This document shows, piece by piece, positions 42,659 to 51,454 of a stretch of 64,000 nt of DNA. The notes below the pieces were generated by a model. It was given only the letters and a program-made list of their open reading frames with translations. It did not search any database and had not been told where the DNA came from. How positions within the stretch are numbered: position 1 is the first letter of the stretch; every line of letters begins with the position of its first letter. The stretch lies in contig OZ242308.1 in assembly GCA_965208015.1 (NCBI GenBank), positions 62,001 to 126,000 on the forward strand, given 5' to 3'. Both the position numbers and the translations under genes were made by a program. This DNA comes from Bin87 sp965208015 (GTDB lineage Bacteria > Chloroflexota > Dehalococcoidia > Lucifugimonadales > UBA3495).

Positions 42659-43366
42659 CTACCCCATCGCCGCCCACACCAGCGTGATCGCGCCCGCCGC
42701 CACCAGCGATCCCGCCCACAGCAGGTCGAGGTTTATCCAGCCCCGCCGCAGGAACGCCAGTCCAACCCGATAGTAGACGACCGCCGCCGCCGCCAGCATC
42801 GCCGCCAGCATGACCACGGTGTGCATCAACAGCCCGACGACCCACCATATCGGAGCGTCGGTCAGGGACAGAAAGCCGCCGTGCTCGCCCAGGTCTCCCA
42901 CAATGCCCGAGGCGGCGTCCGGTCGGGTCAGGGACAGCACCACCGGAGCCAGCATCAACCCCGCGCCGTGGGCCGTCGCCATCAGGAAGGACCAAGCGAT
43001 CAGGTCCCGGCCGCCCACGTTCATCCCCACCCAGCGGGGATGCCGGTAGTATCGCGCCAAGCGGTAGAAGCCGAAGCCCAGCAGTATCACGCCGGCGGCG
43101 ATGCGCACCCATTTCAGCGGCAGAAACGCGCCGGCCAGCGCCAGCGCCGCCATGATGATCACCACCGACGCCAGGTGTCCGATGGCTATGTATCCCGTGG
43201 CCGTGTACAGCTGCGCCGCCTGCTGCCGCTGCAGTGCCAGCGACACGGCAAAAAGCCACCCCATCGCGGGATTGAGCCCGTGGAACACTCCCAGCGCGGC
43301 CAGGCCGAGCCACGGGCCCAGCGATGCCAGGGCCGCCGGATCGGGAATGAGGGCGTGCAGCAACAC
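42659..43366 (-). CDS. Integral membrane protein (HGxNP-type), function unknown
   Basis: 235 aa with six hydrophobic segments. The first carries GVFHGLNPAMGWLFAVSLAL, whose H-x3-NP arrangement resembles metal/urea-type or sulfite-export permeases (HupE/NicO-like), and a second His lies in TAHGAGLML. No clear family call. It lies 62 nt downstream of the SELENBP1-like gene on the same strand, so co-transcription is possible. Confidence 0.7.
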   Translation of the reverse strand: MLLHALIPDPAALASLGPWLGLAALGVFHGLNPAMGWLFAVSLALQRQQAAQLYTATGYIAIGHLASVVIIMAALALAGAFLPLKWVRIAAGVILLGFGFYRLARYYRHPRWVGMNVGGRDLIAWSFLMATAHGAGLMLAPVVLSLTRPDAASGIVGDLGEHGGFLSLTDAPIWWVVGLLMHTVVMLAAMLAAAAVVYYRVGLAFLRRGWINLDLLWAGSLVAAGAITLVWAAMG

Positions 43367-43428
43367 TGCCGACGCTGCCGGTCCGGCGGCCCTGGAGCCG
43401 AGGCTAATGTGCCTCTATGGGAAGCAGT

Positions 43429-44811
43429 CTATGGGAAGCAGTAGGTATCGGACGAGGCGTCGCCGCCCTGCAGCCGCACCTGGTGGGTGCGCGTCTTCCC
43501 GTAATCGACGAAGAAGTCCTCGTTCACCGACATTCCGCCCTCGGGGTTCACGTCGATGCGGCTGAGCCAGCCGTTGAGCCCGTCGGGATAGAACTGGTCA
43601 TCCCAGGAGGAATACAGCGAGTTGGTCAGGTACACCCGCCGGCCGTCCCGGCTGATCTCCACCATCTGCGGGCCGCCCGTGAGGGCCGCGCCGGTGGGAT
43701 GCGCCGCCTTGCGCACCACGCCGCCCATCTCCAGCTCGCCGGTCTGCACCGGATTGAACGGGTCGGACACGTCGTACTGCAGCAGCTTGCCAATCCCCCA
43801 GCAGGACACGTACAGGAACTTGTCGTCCAGGGAGAGGTCGATGTCGGTGATCAGCGGCGGCACCGCGCCCAGCGGCTGCAGGGCCGGCGGCAGATCCGCG
43901 GCCTCCGCCGGCTCGGCCGGCACCGATATGACCTTGCGCGCGGCCCATTCGTCGCCGTCCCGGTACCAGACGAAAATGGAGCCGGACAGGTCCTCGGTAC
44001 TCACCACCACCCCGCAGAATCCGTAGTGCCGCGTCGGGTTGTGCGCCGGACGCAACTCCAGGGCCATCTGATGCTGCGCGCCCAGGTCGACGGCCTGCCG
44101 GTGCGACCGGCGGCGCATGTCCCAGAAGTGCAGCGCGTGGCCGTAATTCTGTCCCACGATGTCCTCCAGCCGGGCGCCGGCTTCAAACATCTCGGGGGTC
44201 CCCCACTCGCTGGTCATCATGGTGTCGATGCCGATGTGCCACCAGAAGTCGTAGGCCAGTTCCTGCGGACCGCGGTCCAGCTCCCACGGCCCGATAGGCT
44301 CGAAGGTGTAGTGGTCCAGCATCATGATGCCGCCGGGACGGTCGCCGGTGGCGGAGCCCAGGGCGCTGACGTAGATCGCGTCCGGCCCGCAGTGCACGGT
44401 GTGGGGGCGACTGTAGCCCGCGCGCTGCACCTGCTCGGGCTCGATGGTCTTGACGATACGCGGCCGAACCGGGTCAGGTTGGGTGTCGATGATGTAGATG
44501 CGGCTGTTGGCCAGGCTGGGGACCACCAGGTAGCGCCGCTCCAGGTGGGGATGCGCCGACGACGGGCAGAGGGCCGCGCTGCAGGCGTTCCAGTTGAAAT
44601 GGTGCAGTTCGTCACCCACGTGGGGCATTTCCAGCGAGTGGACCACCTGCGAGTACGACGCCGAGTTGGGGTCGCAGTCCACCACCGTCATGGCGTCCGG
44701 CTCGCCGGTGCCGGGATTGAGCACGGCGACGTAGGCCAGGCGTTCCTGCGGAGCCTCCATGGCCAGGCGCGCCGAGGGGTAAAATGTTGGGTCGGGTCTC
44801 CACAGGGCCAT
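43429..44811 (-). CDS. mtoX: Selenium-binding protein/methanethiol oxidase family
   Basis: 460 aa from MALWRPDPTFYPS (GGAGAG upstream). The frame extends 19 residues further to 44868. SBP56 beta-propeller with family motifs HHFNWNACSAALCPS, the Cu/His-type HTVHCGPDAIYVSALG, EWGTPEMFEAG, LDDKFLYVSCWGIGKLLQYD and GGPQMVEISRDGRRVYLTNSLY. Bacterial members oxidise methanethiol to formaldehyde, H2S and H2O2. No signal peptide is visible, so it may be cytosolic like human SELENBP1. The symbol is by homology only. Confidence 0.88.
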   Translation of the reverse strand: MALWRPDPTFYPSARLAMEAPQERLAYVAVLNPGTGEPDAMTVVDCDPNSASYSQVVHSLEMPHVGDELHHFNWNACSAALCPSSAHPHLERRYLVVPSLANSRIYIIDTQPDPVRPRIVKTIEPEQVQRAGYSRPHTVHCGPDAIYVSALGSATGDRPGGIMMLDHYTFEPIGPWELDRGPQELAYDFWWHIGIDTMMTSEWGTPEMFEAGARLEDIVGQNYGHALHFWDMRRRSHRQAVDLGAQHQMALELRPAHNPTRHYGFCGVVVSTEDLSGSIFVWYRDGDEWAARKVISVPAEPAEAADLPPALQPLGAVPPLITDIDLSLDDKFLYVSCWGIGKLLQYDVSDPFNPVQTGELEMGGVVRKAAHPTGAALTGGPQMVEISRDGRRVYLTNSLYSSWDDQFYPDGLNGWLSRIDVNPEGGMSVNEDFFVDYGKTRTHQVRLQGGDASSDTYCFP

Positions 44812-45001
44812 CTCTCCGATCTCCTTCGTCGTCGTCTCACGCCAGAACTCGGCGGACTCCGGCGCCACGGGCTGCCGGCCCGCGTATCCTAACGTCCCCG
44901 CCCCGGCAGGGCAAGATGCTTTGCAAGCCTGCTCTGCATGGCCGCTGGTGATCGACTACTGCGGTGATCTGTCAGGGATGATCATAGCCCGCCCCGTTTT
45001 C

Positions 45002-46894
45002 CTACTGGCTGAGGTTGGGCGCGTACTCCAGCGCGGTCAGGTCCCGCGTTTCGGCGTAGTTCAGGTGCTCGGGCCAGGGTTCCGTGTCCCCATTCAGGGC
45101 GAATACCTGGTTCTGTGCATAGAGGCCGACCGACAGGGCGTTGTCGTACATGAACTTCGCCGCCTCCGCCATGATCGCGTACCGCGCCGCGTTGTCCACG
45201 GTGCCCTGGGCTTCCGCCATCAGGTCCCGAAGCACCGGGTGGTCAACGCCGAAGTTCCAGGCGGTATCGTGGTTGAAGGCGCCGGACCACCGGTCCAGGG
45301 GATCAACCGCCACGTGGGTGTGCTGGTACGCCTGGTTGTAGGTTCGCTCCACTATGCTCGGACGGAAGGTCTTGTAGGGCAGGTTCTGCTGGTTGGCCTT
45401 GACGCCGATCTGGTCCCACATCTGGGCGATGGCGGAAGTCACCTCAAGGTAATTTGATCCGCCCAGGGGCGTCAGGGTGATCTCAAACCCGTTGGGATAG
45501 CCGGCCTCGGCCAGCAACTGCCTGGCCTTCTCCGGGTTGAATTCCCACTGCCGGTACTCCGCCGGCAGCTTGTCCAGGTGGAACGACCACGCCGGCAGCG
45601 GGTCGGGGATGGCCTCGCCGCTCAGCAGCGTGTCCGTGATGGTCTGGCGATCGATGGCGATGGACAGGGCGGTGCGCACCTTGGCGGCGTTCTGCCATTC
45701 CTCGGATTCTGGGTCCGGGTTGCCGGAAGTCCAGGGCAAGGTCGGATCGAAGCCGGGGGCTCTTTCGACGTGTTCCGGCGTGCGTGAGCCGTCGGGGTTG
45801 AGCCCCACGTACCAGTTGCCGTAGAAGGCCATGCTCGCCGCGCTGCCGCCGGCAATCTTGAACAGGCTGGCGCCCGGCACGTCCTTGACCGCGGCGATGG
45901 AGTCCAGGTTCATCTCCAGCGCCGTGAGCTGGCCGGTCTTGAAGTTGGCGACCCGCGTGGACTCCTCCGGAATGTGCTGCCATACCATCTCGGCAAACTC
46001 GGGGGTCCGGCGCCAGTGGTCTTCCACCGCGGACCACCGGGTGAACTGGTCGCTCTGGTGCTCCTGGAACTCCCAGGGAGCGGTTCCGGACATGTTCCGG
46101 CTCGCCTCGTCGACGCCCACGTCCTCCAGTTGCAGCTTGCTGATGATGTTGACGTGCGGGAAGGCCAGCAGGCTCAGGGTGTCGTACTGAGGCGTCCCCG
46201 TGTTCAGCTCGATGGTGTACTGGTCAATCGCCTTGACCCGTCCCTCGTCGATGATGTCGGTGACGGTCTTGCCTTCCTTCACGTCCCCGGCGACCCCCCA
46301 GATCCTGCGGATATGGGCGTTGTACCCCACCCGGGAGCTCTTGCCGCCGCTGATCATCATGCTCCAGATGACGCCTTCCGCGTCCAGTTCCCCGTAGCCC
46401 TTGTGGAACATGGCGCCTTCCTGCAGCTTGAACGTCCAGGTGACGTTGTCCGGCGCAACGCTCCATTCCTTGAACAGCCGGGGGACAATCTCCCGATCTT
46501 CGCTCATGTGAACCAGGGTCTCGGAGGTGGTGAAGCCGTTGTGGTGATACCCGGCCCCTTCCGTGACCGTCGGGAAGACGTGGTACGGCGGCACCAGGGG
46601 CAATCCGAAGGTCAGCGTCCCCCGCGGTCCCATCATGGCCGAGGTTTCCGGCATCGCGGTCGGTTCGGGAACGGCGGTAGCCGCCGGCATCGCCTGCCCG
46701 GAACTCCCGGAACTCGGGGCCGCGACGGGAGTGCTTTCCGGCATGGCCGCGGCGGGCGCCGCAGTTGCCGCTGGCGCTGCCGGTGCGGCGGCGGGCGCTT
46801 CTCCCGCCGTCCCGCAGGCCACCGCGATTATCAGGGCGAGAGCCAATGAAGTGAAAACGAACAGTCGGGGTGATGGGAGCCGTCGGTGCCTCAT
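45002..46894 (-). CDS. ABC transporter substrate-binding lipoprotein (SBP_bac_5, peptide/opine type)
   Basis: 630 aa. GGAGG before the ATG at 46894. Signal peptide SPRLFVFTSLALALIIAVA then Cys (lipobox), an Ala/Pro-rich linker (about 32-90). The family-5 binding fold begins at RGTLTFGLPLVPPYHVFPT, with later signatures WTFKLQEGAMFHKG, VRTALSIAIDRQTITDTLLSG and NPEKARQLLAEAGYPNGFEITL. No permease or ATPase genes are adjacent, so it is an orphan component. Promoter at 47018-47046. Confidence 0.9.
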   Translation of the reverse strand: MRHRRLPSPRLFVFTSLALALIIAVACGTAGEAPAAAPAAPAATAAPAAAMPESTPVAAPSSGSSGQAMPAATAVPEPTAMPETSAMMGPRGTLTFGLPLVPPYHVFPTVTEGAGYHHNGFTTSETLVHMSEDREIVPRLFKEWSVAPDNVTWTFKLQEGAMFHKGYGELDAEGVIWSMMISGGKSSRVGYNAHIRRIWGVAGDVKEGKTVTDIIDEGRVKAIDQYTIELNTGTPQYDTLSLLAFPHVNIISKLQLEDVGVDEASRNMSGTAPWEFQEHQSDQFTRWSAVEDHWRRTPEFAEMVWQHIPEESTRVANFKTGQLTALEMNLDSIAAVKDVPGASLFKIAGGSAASMAFYGNWYVGLNPDGSRTPEHVERAPGFDPTLPWTSGNPDPESEEWQNAAKVRTALSIAIDRQTITDTLLSGEAIPDPLPAWSFHLDKLPAEYRQWEFNPEKARQLLAEAGYPNGFEITLTPLGGSNYLEVTSAIAQMWDQIGVKANQQNLPYKTFRPSIVERTYNQAYQHTHVAVDPLDRWSGAFNHDTAWNFGVDHPVLRDLMAEAQGTVDNAARYAIMAEAAKFMYDNALSVGLYAQNQVFALNGDTEPWPEHLNYAETRDLTALEYAPNLSQ

Positions 46895-47017
46895 GTCATA
46901 ACCTCCGAATTCCGAAAAATTGGAACGGATCAATGTGCCGTGTCGCAGTTAGTTCCGTTTTGACCGATGTTGAGGCGAATCAAGCCATATTTGGGCTGTC
47001 ATGAAAATGCAATCGTA

Positions 47018-47046
47018 AAATAGACTGCCATACGCTACGAGTCAAT
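47018..47046 (-). promoter_or_regulatory. Promoter of the binding-lipoprotein gene
   Basis: Minus strand TTGACT (47046-47041), 17-bp spacer, TATTTT (47023-47018), about 130 bp before the start. The dehalogenase remnant begins within about 6 bp upstream of the -35 box. Confidence 0.65.
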
Positions 47047-47051
47047 CAGCA

Positions 47052-47343
47052 GCAGAATCCCGCCGGGTGACCCCAACCTGGCCCCACCAGTTTCCCCGGA
47101 TCACGAGCCGCCCGACATGACGCAGCTCGTCGACGTCTACTCCCGGTGGCTGTCCACCAGCAACGGCCCCAATCTATTCGTCAACGCGGATCCGGGCACC
47201 ATCCTAACCGGAGCCCAGCGCGAGTTCTGCCGCGCCTGGCCCAACCAGCGCGAGCTAACGGTCAAGGGTTGCCATTTCATCCAAGAGGACGCGCCCGCCG
47301 AGATTGGGCGGGCGGTCGCTGATTGGATGGGCGCGCTGGGTGG
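47052..47343 (+). pseudogene. Haloalkane dehalogenase, second 3' fragment, frameshifted
   Basis: Begins AESRRVTPTWPHQFP, then needs a one-base shift near 47095 (between CCC and GGATCACGAG) to continue DHEPPDMTQLVDVYSRWLS. Then NLFVNADPGTILTGAQREFC and the catalytic-His motif CHFIQEDAP. Highly similar in DNA to the fragment at 36374-36739. The 5' two thirds of the gene are missing. Confidence 0.83.
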
Positions 47344-47737
47344 GAGCCGAAATTACCGGTTTCCCGGTACAAGAGATCTGGATCTGGCAATTTCGCACAC
47401 TATAGTCACCACGGATTGTTCGGATCCGAATTGATCCTGTCCAAAACTTCAACTTCCACCATGGCGAATACCTCCTCCAGAAGCTGGTTTAAGAACCCCT
47501 GGCAAAATGGCTTGCTGATCCATAATCAAGGGGCTAATCTCTCGGCAAGTTCATTCCGTTGCGTTGGGTTGAGCTGGCACAGCATAGGCGGAAGCGGGAG
47601 GTGGTGTTCGATGGCGAAACCTTTGGTCAGCGACGAACTAGAGGTGATGTCATGCCCGCTATCACCACGATAACATGAGCCATGCGTCACACACGGATAT
47701 TGGAGATCCTGAATCCAACGCCAATGTATGAAGCACG
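47344..47737. other. Degraded region, with a scrap of an IS5-type transposase
   Basis: At 47611-47673 the plus strand reads MAKPLVSDELEVMSCPLSPR and stops, matching the usual N terminus (MAKPLVSDELWEVIEPLLP) of one IS5-type transposase group with a lost codon and a frameshift. The rest of the 394 bp shows no intact gene. Confidence 0.55.
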
Positions 47738-48706
47738 TTACGGCGTCAGCAGGATCTTCCCCGTGGTCTCCCGGCCCTCCAAGCGGCGGTGGGCCTCCGC
47801 GGCGTCGGACAGCGGCAGATTCAGGCTGACGTTCAGCTTGATCTCGCCTGACTGCACCCACGACAGGCATTCCTCGGCGCGTTGCAGCAGCTCCGCGCGG
47901 GTTGCCGTGTAGTCACCCAGCGTGGGGCGGGTGAGGAACAGCGAGCCGTTGCGCAACATGCCCGAATCCACGGCTCCCACCGGGCCGCCGGCCTGCCCGT
48001 ACAGCGCCATGCAGCCGCGCCGTCCCAGGACGCGCAGGCCCTTCTCAAAGGTCGTCGCGCCCACGGCGTCGTAGATGATCTTGACGCCCTGGCCGTCGGT
48101 CATCCGGCGGATCTCTTCCTCGAAGTCCTGCCGGGTGTACAGGATGACGTCGTCGGCGCCCGCCCCGCGGGCCATCGCCGCTTTCTCTTCGGTGGATACC
48201 GTGGTGTACACGTGGAGGCCCATGCGCTTCAGCATCTGGATGAGCAGCAGGCCCATTCCGCCGGCGCCGGCGTGAACCAATGCGCTCTGTCCGGACTGCA
48301 GCGGCGCGATGTCGTTGACCAGGAAGTGGGCGGTCATGCACTGGAGCAGCGTGGCCGCCCCGGTCTCGAAGTCCATGTCGTCGGGGATGCGCACCAGCAG
48401 CCAGGCGGGTACGGCCTGCTGCTCAGAGTAAGAGCCCGTGTGCATGGCGTAGGCGACCCGGTCGCCCACCGCAACTTCAGTGACGCCGTCGCCCACCGCA
48501 ATCACCTCGCCCGATGCCTCACGGCCGGGCGTCCAGGGGAAGGACGCCGGTGGATTCGTACCTTTCCGGCTGGAAACGTCGGTGTAATTGACGCCGATGT
48601 TGCGGATGGCGACGATGGCTTCGCCCGGACCGGCGGTGGGTTCGGGCATGTCTTCGTATTTCAGCACGTTGGGTCCACCGACTTCGTAGGCGCGGATGCC
48701 TTTCAT
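47738..48706 (-). CDS. NADPH:quinone reductase-like zinc-independent alcohol dehydrogenase (QOR)
   Basis: 322 aa from MKGIRAYEVGG; GGAGG 7-8 bases upstream. GroES-like N domain (NIGVNYTDVSSRKG, PGREASGEV) and Rossmann domain with VHAGAGGMGLLLIQMLKRMG (NADPH-binding AxxGxxG). No zinc-ligand set, as in quinone reductases. Reduces quinones or enones with NADPH. Starts 5 nt after the MmgE/PrpD gene, so one operon. Confidence 0.92.
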   Translation of the reverse strand: MKGIRAYEVGGPNVLKYEDMPEPTAGPGEAIVAIRNIGVNYTDVSSRKGTNPPASFPWTPGREASGEVIAVGDGVTEVAVGDRVAYAMHTGSYSEQQAVPAWLLVRIPDDMDFETGAATLLQCMTAHFLVNDIAPLQSGQSALVHAGAGGMGLLLIQMLKRMGLHVYTTVSTEEKAAMARGAGADDVILYTRQDFEEEIRRMTDGQGVKIIYDAVGATTFEKGLRVLGRRGCMALYGQAGGPVGAVDSGMLRNGSLFLTRPTLGDYTATRAELLQRAEECLSWVQSGEIKLNVSLNLPLSDAAEAHRRLEGRETTGKILLTP

Positions 48707-48711
48707 GGTGT

Positions 48712-50016
48712 CTAACCTCCAAGTACGGATGCCATTCCGGTAACGTTTTCGATGTCGAGGATGCCGCGGAAACTGCTGACCGCTTCGTCGATGTGGTCGG
48801 CCGGCAGTATGTAGCGGGTGCAGTAGAGGAATTTCGCGTCCAGTTCCTCCGCGTCCAGGGGCATTGCCGGTGAGCCCCGGGGGTGGTCGATGCGATGGCG
48901 CAGGGTGCGTCCGTCGTTCAGGGTTATCGCGACCTCGGCGGGATTCAGGGCCAGCGGCGATGCCGGCAGGGTCGCCTCGACGGATACACGCTCCATCATG
49001 GCGCGGACGCCCTCGTCTCGCACCGCCGGTTCTGAGAAGAAATTGATGAGCGGAGCACCGTGGCATAAGGTGGCGGCCGCGATGAATCCGATGGACCGGC
49101 GGGCCTGCCAACCATCGGCGGGAAGGACGTGCGGCAGTTGTTCGGTGGCGCCGGCGGTCACTCCGATGTGCACGGAAGATACGTCGGACGGCTCGAATCG
49201 GTGCAACTGGGCAAGGCCGAGGATGGCGTCAATCACGCTGTGGCTCGCCGCATGGCAGGGATACAGGCGGATGGTGACCCCAGGATCCTCAAGACGCCAG
49301 TGGACACCGAGATCGGCGAAATCCGCCGTTCCTGCGAACGCGCTGGCGGATTTTCCGTCAATTCCCGCCTCGGCGCTCAGGGCGGCGATCACTCCCTGCA
49401 TGGCGGCTCTGCCTTGCGACATGGCGGCCGCGCCGGCGGAGCCGTGCTCGTGGCCTCCGTTCGCCGTATCTGCCGCCAGCCCCACTGCGCGGGCTACTCC
49501 GTCGGTGTCAAGCCCAAGCAGCATTGACGATGCAACGGCGGCGCCCACCGCGCCGGCCGAGCCGCGGGTCGGCGCTGCGGCGCCGAGGCGAGCGGCCACC
49601 TCGCATCCCGCGGCGAACGCCGAGAGAACGTCCCGTCCGGAGTACCCGTGCATCTCGCCCAGAGCCATCACGGGTGGGAACACGGCTGCGGTGAGGTGCG
49701 CTCCCGCGTCCACCGTGTTGTCGTCGTAGTCCAGCAGCCGCACCAGGGTCCCGTTTACCAGCGACGCATATACCGGCGAGGTGCGCATCCCCATGCCGAT
49801 GATGGTGCTGCGACCGTTGCCGCCCATCTCGCGCACGACGCGCGCCAGCGCAACGCCGTCGGGATGCGCCGCCCCCGCCAGGGCAGCCCCCGCCGCGTTC
49901 AGCATCATCTCGCGGCACAACTCGGCCACCGTCGGCGGCACGGGAATGTCCGCTTGAGCGACGCAGGCGGCGAACTCGGCGATCCGTCGTATGGGTTCAG
50001 GTTCTGTGCTATTCAT
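48712..50016 (-). CDS. MmgE/PrpD-family protein
   Basis: 434 aa. All-helical N-terminal domain with LLDYDDNTVDAGAHLTAAVFPPVMALGE (the family's D-D-x...H-x(4)-P signature), followed by GAAVASSMLLGLDTDGVARAVGLA and YPCHAASHSVIDAIL. PrpD dehydrates 2-methylcitrate, and paralogues act on cis-aconitate or other acids; the exact substrate is open. Operon with a quinone reductase, not with prpB/prpC. Confidence 0.92.
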   Translation of the reverse strand: MNSTEPEPIRRIAEFAACVAQADIPVPPTVAELCREMMLNAAGAALAGAAHPDGVALARVVREMGGNGRSTIIGMGMRTSPVYASLVNGTLVRLLDYDDNTVDAGAHLTAAVFPPVMALGEMHGYSGRDVLSAFAAGCEVAARLGAAAPTRGSAGAVGAAVASSMLLGLDTDGVARAVGLAADTANGGHEHGSAGAAAMSQGRAAMQGVIAALSAEAGIDGKSASAFAGTADFADLGVHWRLEDPGVTIRLYPCHAASHSVIDAILGLAQLHRFEPSDVSSVHIGVTAGATEQLPHVLPADGWQARRSIGFIAAATLCHGAPLINFFSEPAVRDEGVRAMMERVSVEATLPASPLALNPAEVAITLNDGRTLRHRIDHPRGSPAMPLDAEELDAKFLYCTRYILPADHIDEAVSSFRGILDIENVTGMASVLGG

Positions 50017-50090
50017 GGCAGGGCAAGGATACTCACGGCCGGCCCGCGGCGCAACGCGGGGGTACAGAAGTCGCGGTGTATAATGCCGGC

Positions 50091-50282
50091 GTGGATAGCA
50101 GGACGGTGATACGGCGATTGCGCTAAGACGGCTGGTATGTTCATCACATCGTCGGATCGCATCACCAGATGAAACACCCGATCAAGCGCGGAACTACATC
50201 AGTGCCTCACCCGCGAAAAGACCTCAAGATTGGAACGATACGCAGCATCGAGCGGCAATCCGGCGTCAGTCTCCGGCCGTGA
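50091..50282 (+). pseudogene. hicA: hicA toxin gene with a premature stop
   Basis: From GTG 50091: VDSRTVIRRLR, TAA (50124-50126), then DGWYVHHIVGSHHQMKHPIK and SVPHPRKDLKIGTIRSIERQ, ending at TGA 50280-50282. Everything except one codon fits an intact HicA of 63 residues, including the GSHHQ catalytic motif. The stop sits where HicA usually has E or another codon before DGWY; GAA to TAA is a one-base change. It lies 11 bp before an intact hicB. Confidence 0.85.
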
Positions 50283-50293
50283 GGAAACCCGAC

Positions 50294-50686
50294 ATGGAAC
50301 GCACGTACCTTGCGTTGGTTGAAAAAGACCCGGATAGTGACTACGGAGTTTGGTTCACGGACCTGCCCGGCTGCATCACTGCCGGAAGCACCTTTGAGGA
50401 AGCGTGCGAAATGGCGCGGGAGGTGCTGATGCTGCATTTGGAAGGTATGGCCGAATATGGAGAAGCAATCCCTGCCCCCAGTTGCGCCAACGACGTGCTG
50501 GCGCACCCCGACGCTGCCGACGCCATCGCCCTGATCGTGGTTGAAGCCTCGCCGGAGCGCACTCCCGAAGAAGCGCAGGCCGCCTACGATGCTTTCATGG
50601 CATCGGAGTACGGACAGGAATTCATGCGGGAAACGGAGCCAAAGTCGGAAGCAGATATAGCCACGGTACCAACGGCACACCCTTGA
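50294..50686 (+). CDS. hicB: HicB-family antitoxin (orphaned by hicA mutation)
   Basis: 130 aa from MERTYLALVEKDPDSDYGVW; GAGGAA upstream. HicB partial RNase H fold (YGVWFTDLPGCITAGSTFEEACEMAREVLMLHLEGM) and a helical C-terminal half with IALIVVEASPERTPEEAQAAYDAFM. Classical hicA-hicB order, unlike the hicBA pair near glnA. With the toxin gene interrupted, it may be free to repress other targets or be decaying. Confidence 0.85.
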   Translation: MERTYLALVEKDPDSDYGVWFTDLPGCITAGSTFEEACEMAREVLMLHLEGMAEYGEAIPAPSCANDVLAHPDAADAIALIVVEASPERTPEEAQAAYDAFMASEYGQEFMRETEPKSEADIATVPTAHP

Positions 50687-50951
50687 GATTCGCTCGGCGC
50701 GGAGCTTTTTCAATGTCAACCCAGAAAACGACGAGTACCGTCCTGCTGGCGAGGGGCTGGACGCCGAACGACGACGAGGGTCCAACCGAATGCCTGACCT
50801 TGTAATGAGTTGGATCTTCACCGCTTTCTCGATGTTCTTTTTCCTCGTGACGGTGATCGCAACCACCACCTCGTTCCACGAGATATAGTAGCGGAGAGCG
50901 CATTGTGCGCGATTATTCTGAGACTGCATTCACCGCAAAGGAACCTTGATC

Positions 50952-51350
50952 GTGGATGCCAATACCATTGCTATCGTAATCGCCATCGCCGGAGTAGGGG
51001 TAACCTTGGCGGGCATCGGGATAACCGTGCTGATAATCCTGCTCCGGGGATTGTTCCGTCTGGGCCAATTGTTCCAGCGCGTCGACGCCCAGGACGAAAA
51101 CATCCGCCAACTGCGGGAAGACATCCAGCAGTTGCGCGTCGAAACACGTGATGACATTCAGCAGTTGCGCACCGAAACACGGGATGACATGCGGCAAGTG
51201 CGGGAAGAGCTGCGGGAAATGCGGGAAGACATCCAGCAGCTCACTGCCGCAGTACGCCAAACTAACGAAATGGTGATAGCTCTTGCCAATCACCGACATG
51301 ATCAGGACGGCAATATCATCTTCATCCTGCCGCCTCAACCTTCAGGATGA
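50952..51350 (+). CDS. Small membrane protein with 11-residue-repeat coiled coil
   Basis: 132 aa from a GTG at 50952 (AAAGGA 9 bases upstream; a TTG at 50946 is an alternative). One membrane segment (about 4-32, IAIVIAIAGVGVTLAGIGITVLIILL), then a long charged helix with 33-bp/11-residue units (DIQQLRVETRD, DIQQLRTETRD, DMRQVREELRE; DNA units at 51120, 51153 and 51186). Hendecad repeats form right-handed coiled coils. The C-terminal NIIFILPPQPSG is flexible. Function unknown. Confidence 0.7.
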   Translation: MDANTIAIVIAIAGVGVTLAGIGITVLIILLRGLFRLGQLFQRVDAQDENIRQLREDIQQLRVETRDDIQQLRTETRDDMRQVREELREMREDIQQLTAAVRQTNEMVIALANHRHDQDGNIIFILPPQPSG

Positions 51351-51454
51351 ATGGCTGAATGATTGAGCGGCGGCCACAACCCGGTCACCAGGGAGCCACA
51401 TAATCGTATAGCGGTGACGCCGGCGTACCCCCGCCATCGACCAGGAGAGTGAAT

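Noticed and set aside
42186..42773. 195-codon plus-strand frame starting SHPDSAGVIHEV
   Set aside because: It runs from duplicated block B antisense through the IS5 remnant. The sensible reading is on the minus strand.
43417..44892. 491-codon plus-strand frame
   Set aside because: Antisense shadow of the SELENBP1/methanethiol oxidase gene.
50713..50888. Two tiny plus-strand frames (30 codons at 50713 and a hydrophobic 32-codon peptide at 50790-50888)
   Set aside because: The second has a weak GAGGG and one membrane-like stretch, but with this length and no homologue to compare, coding cannot be supported. The 265-bp gap after hicB is otherwise empty.
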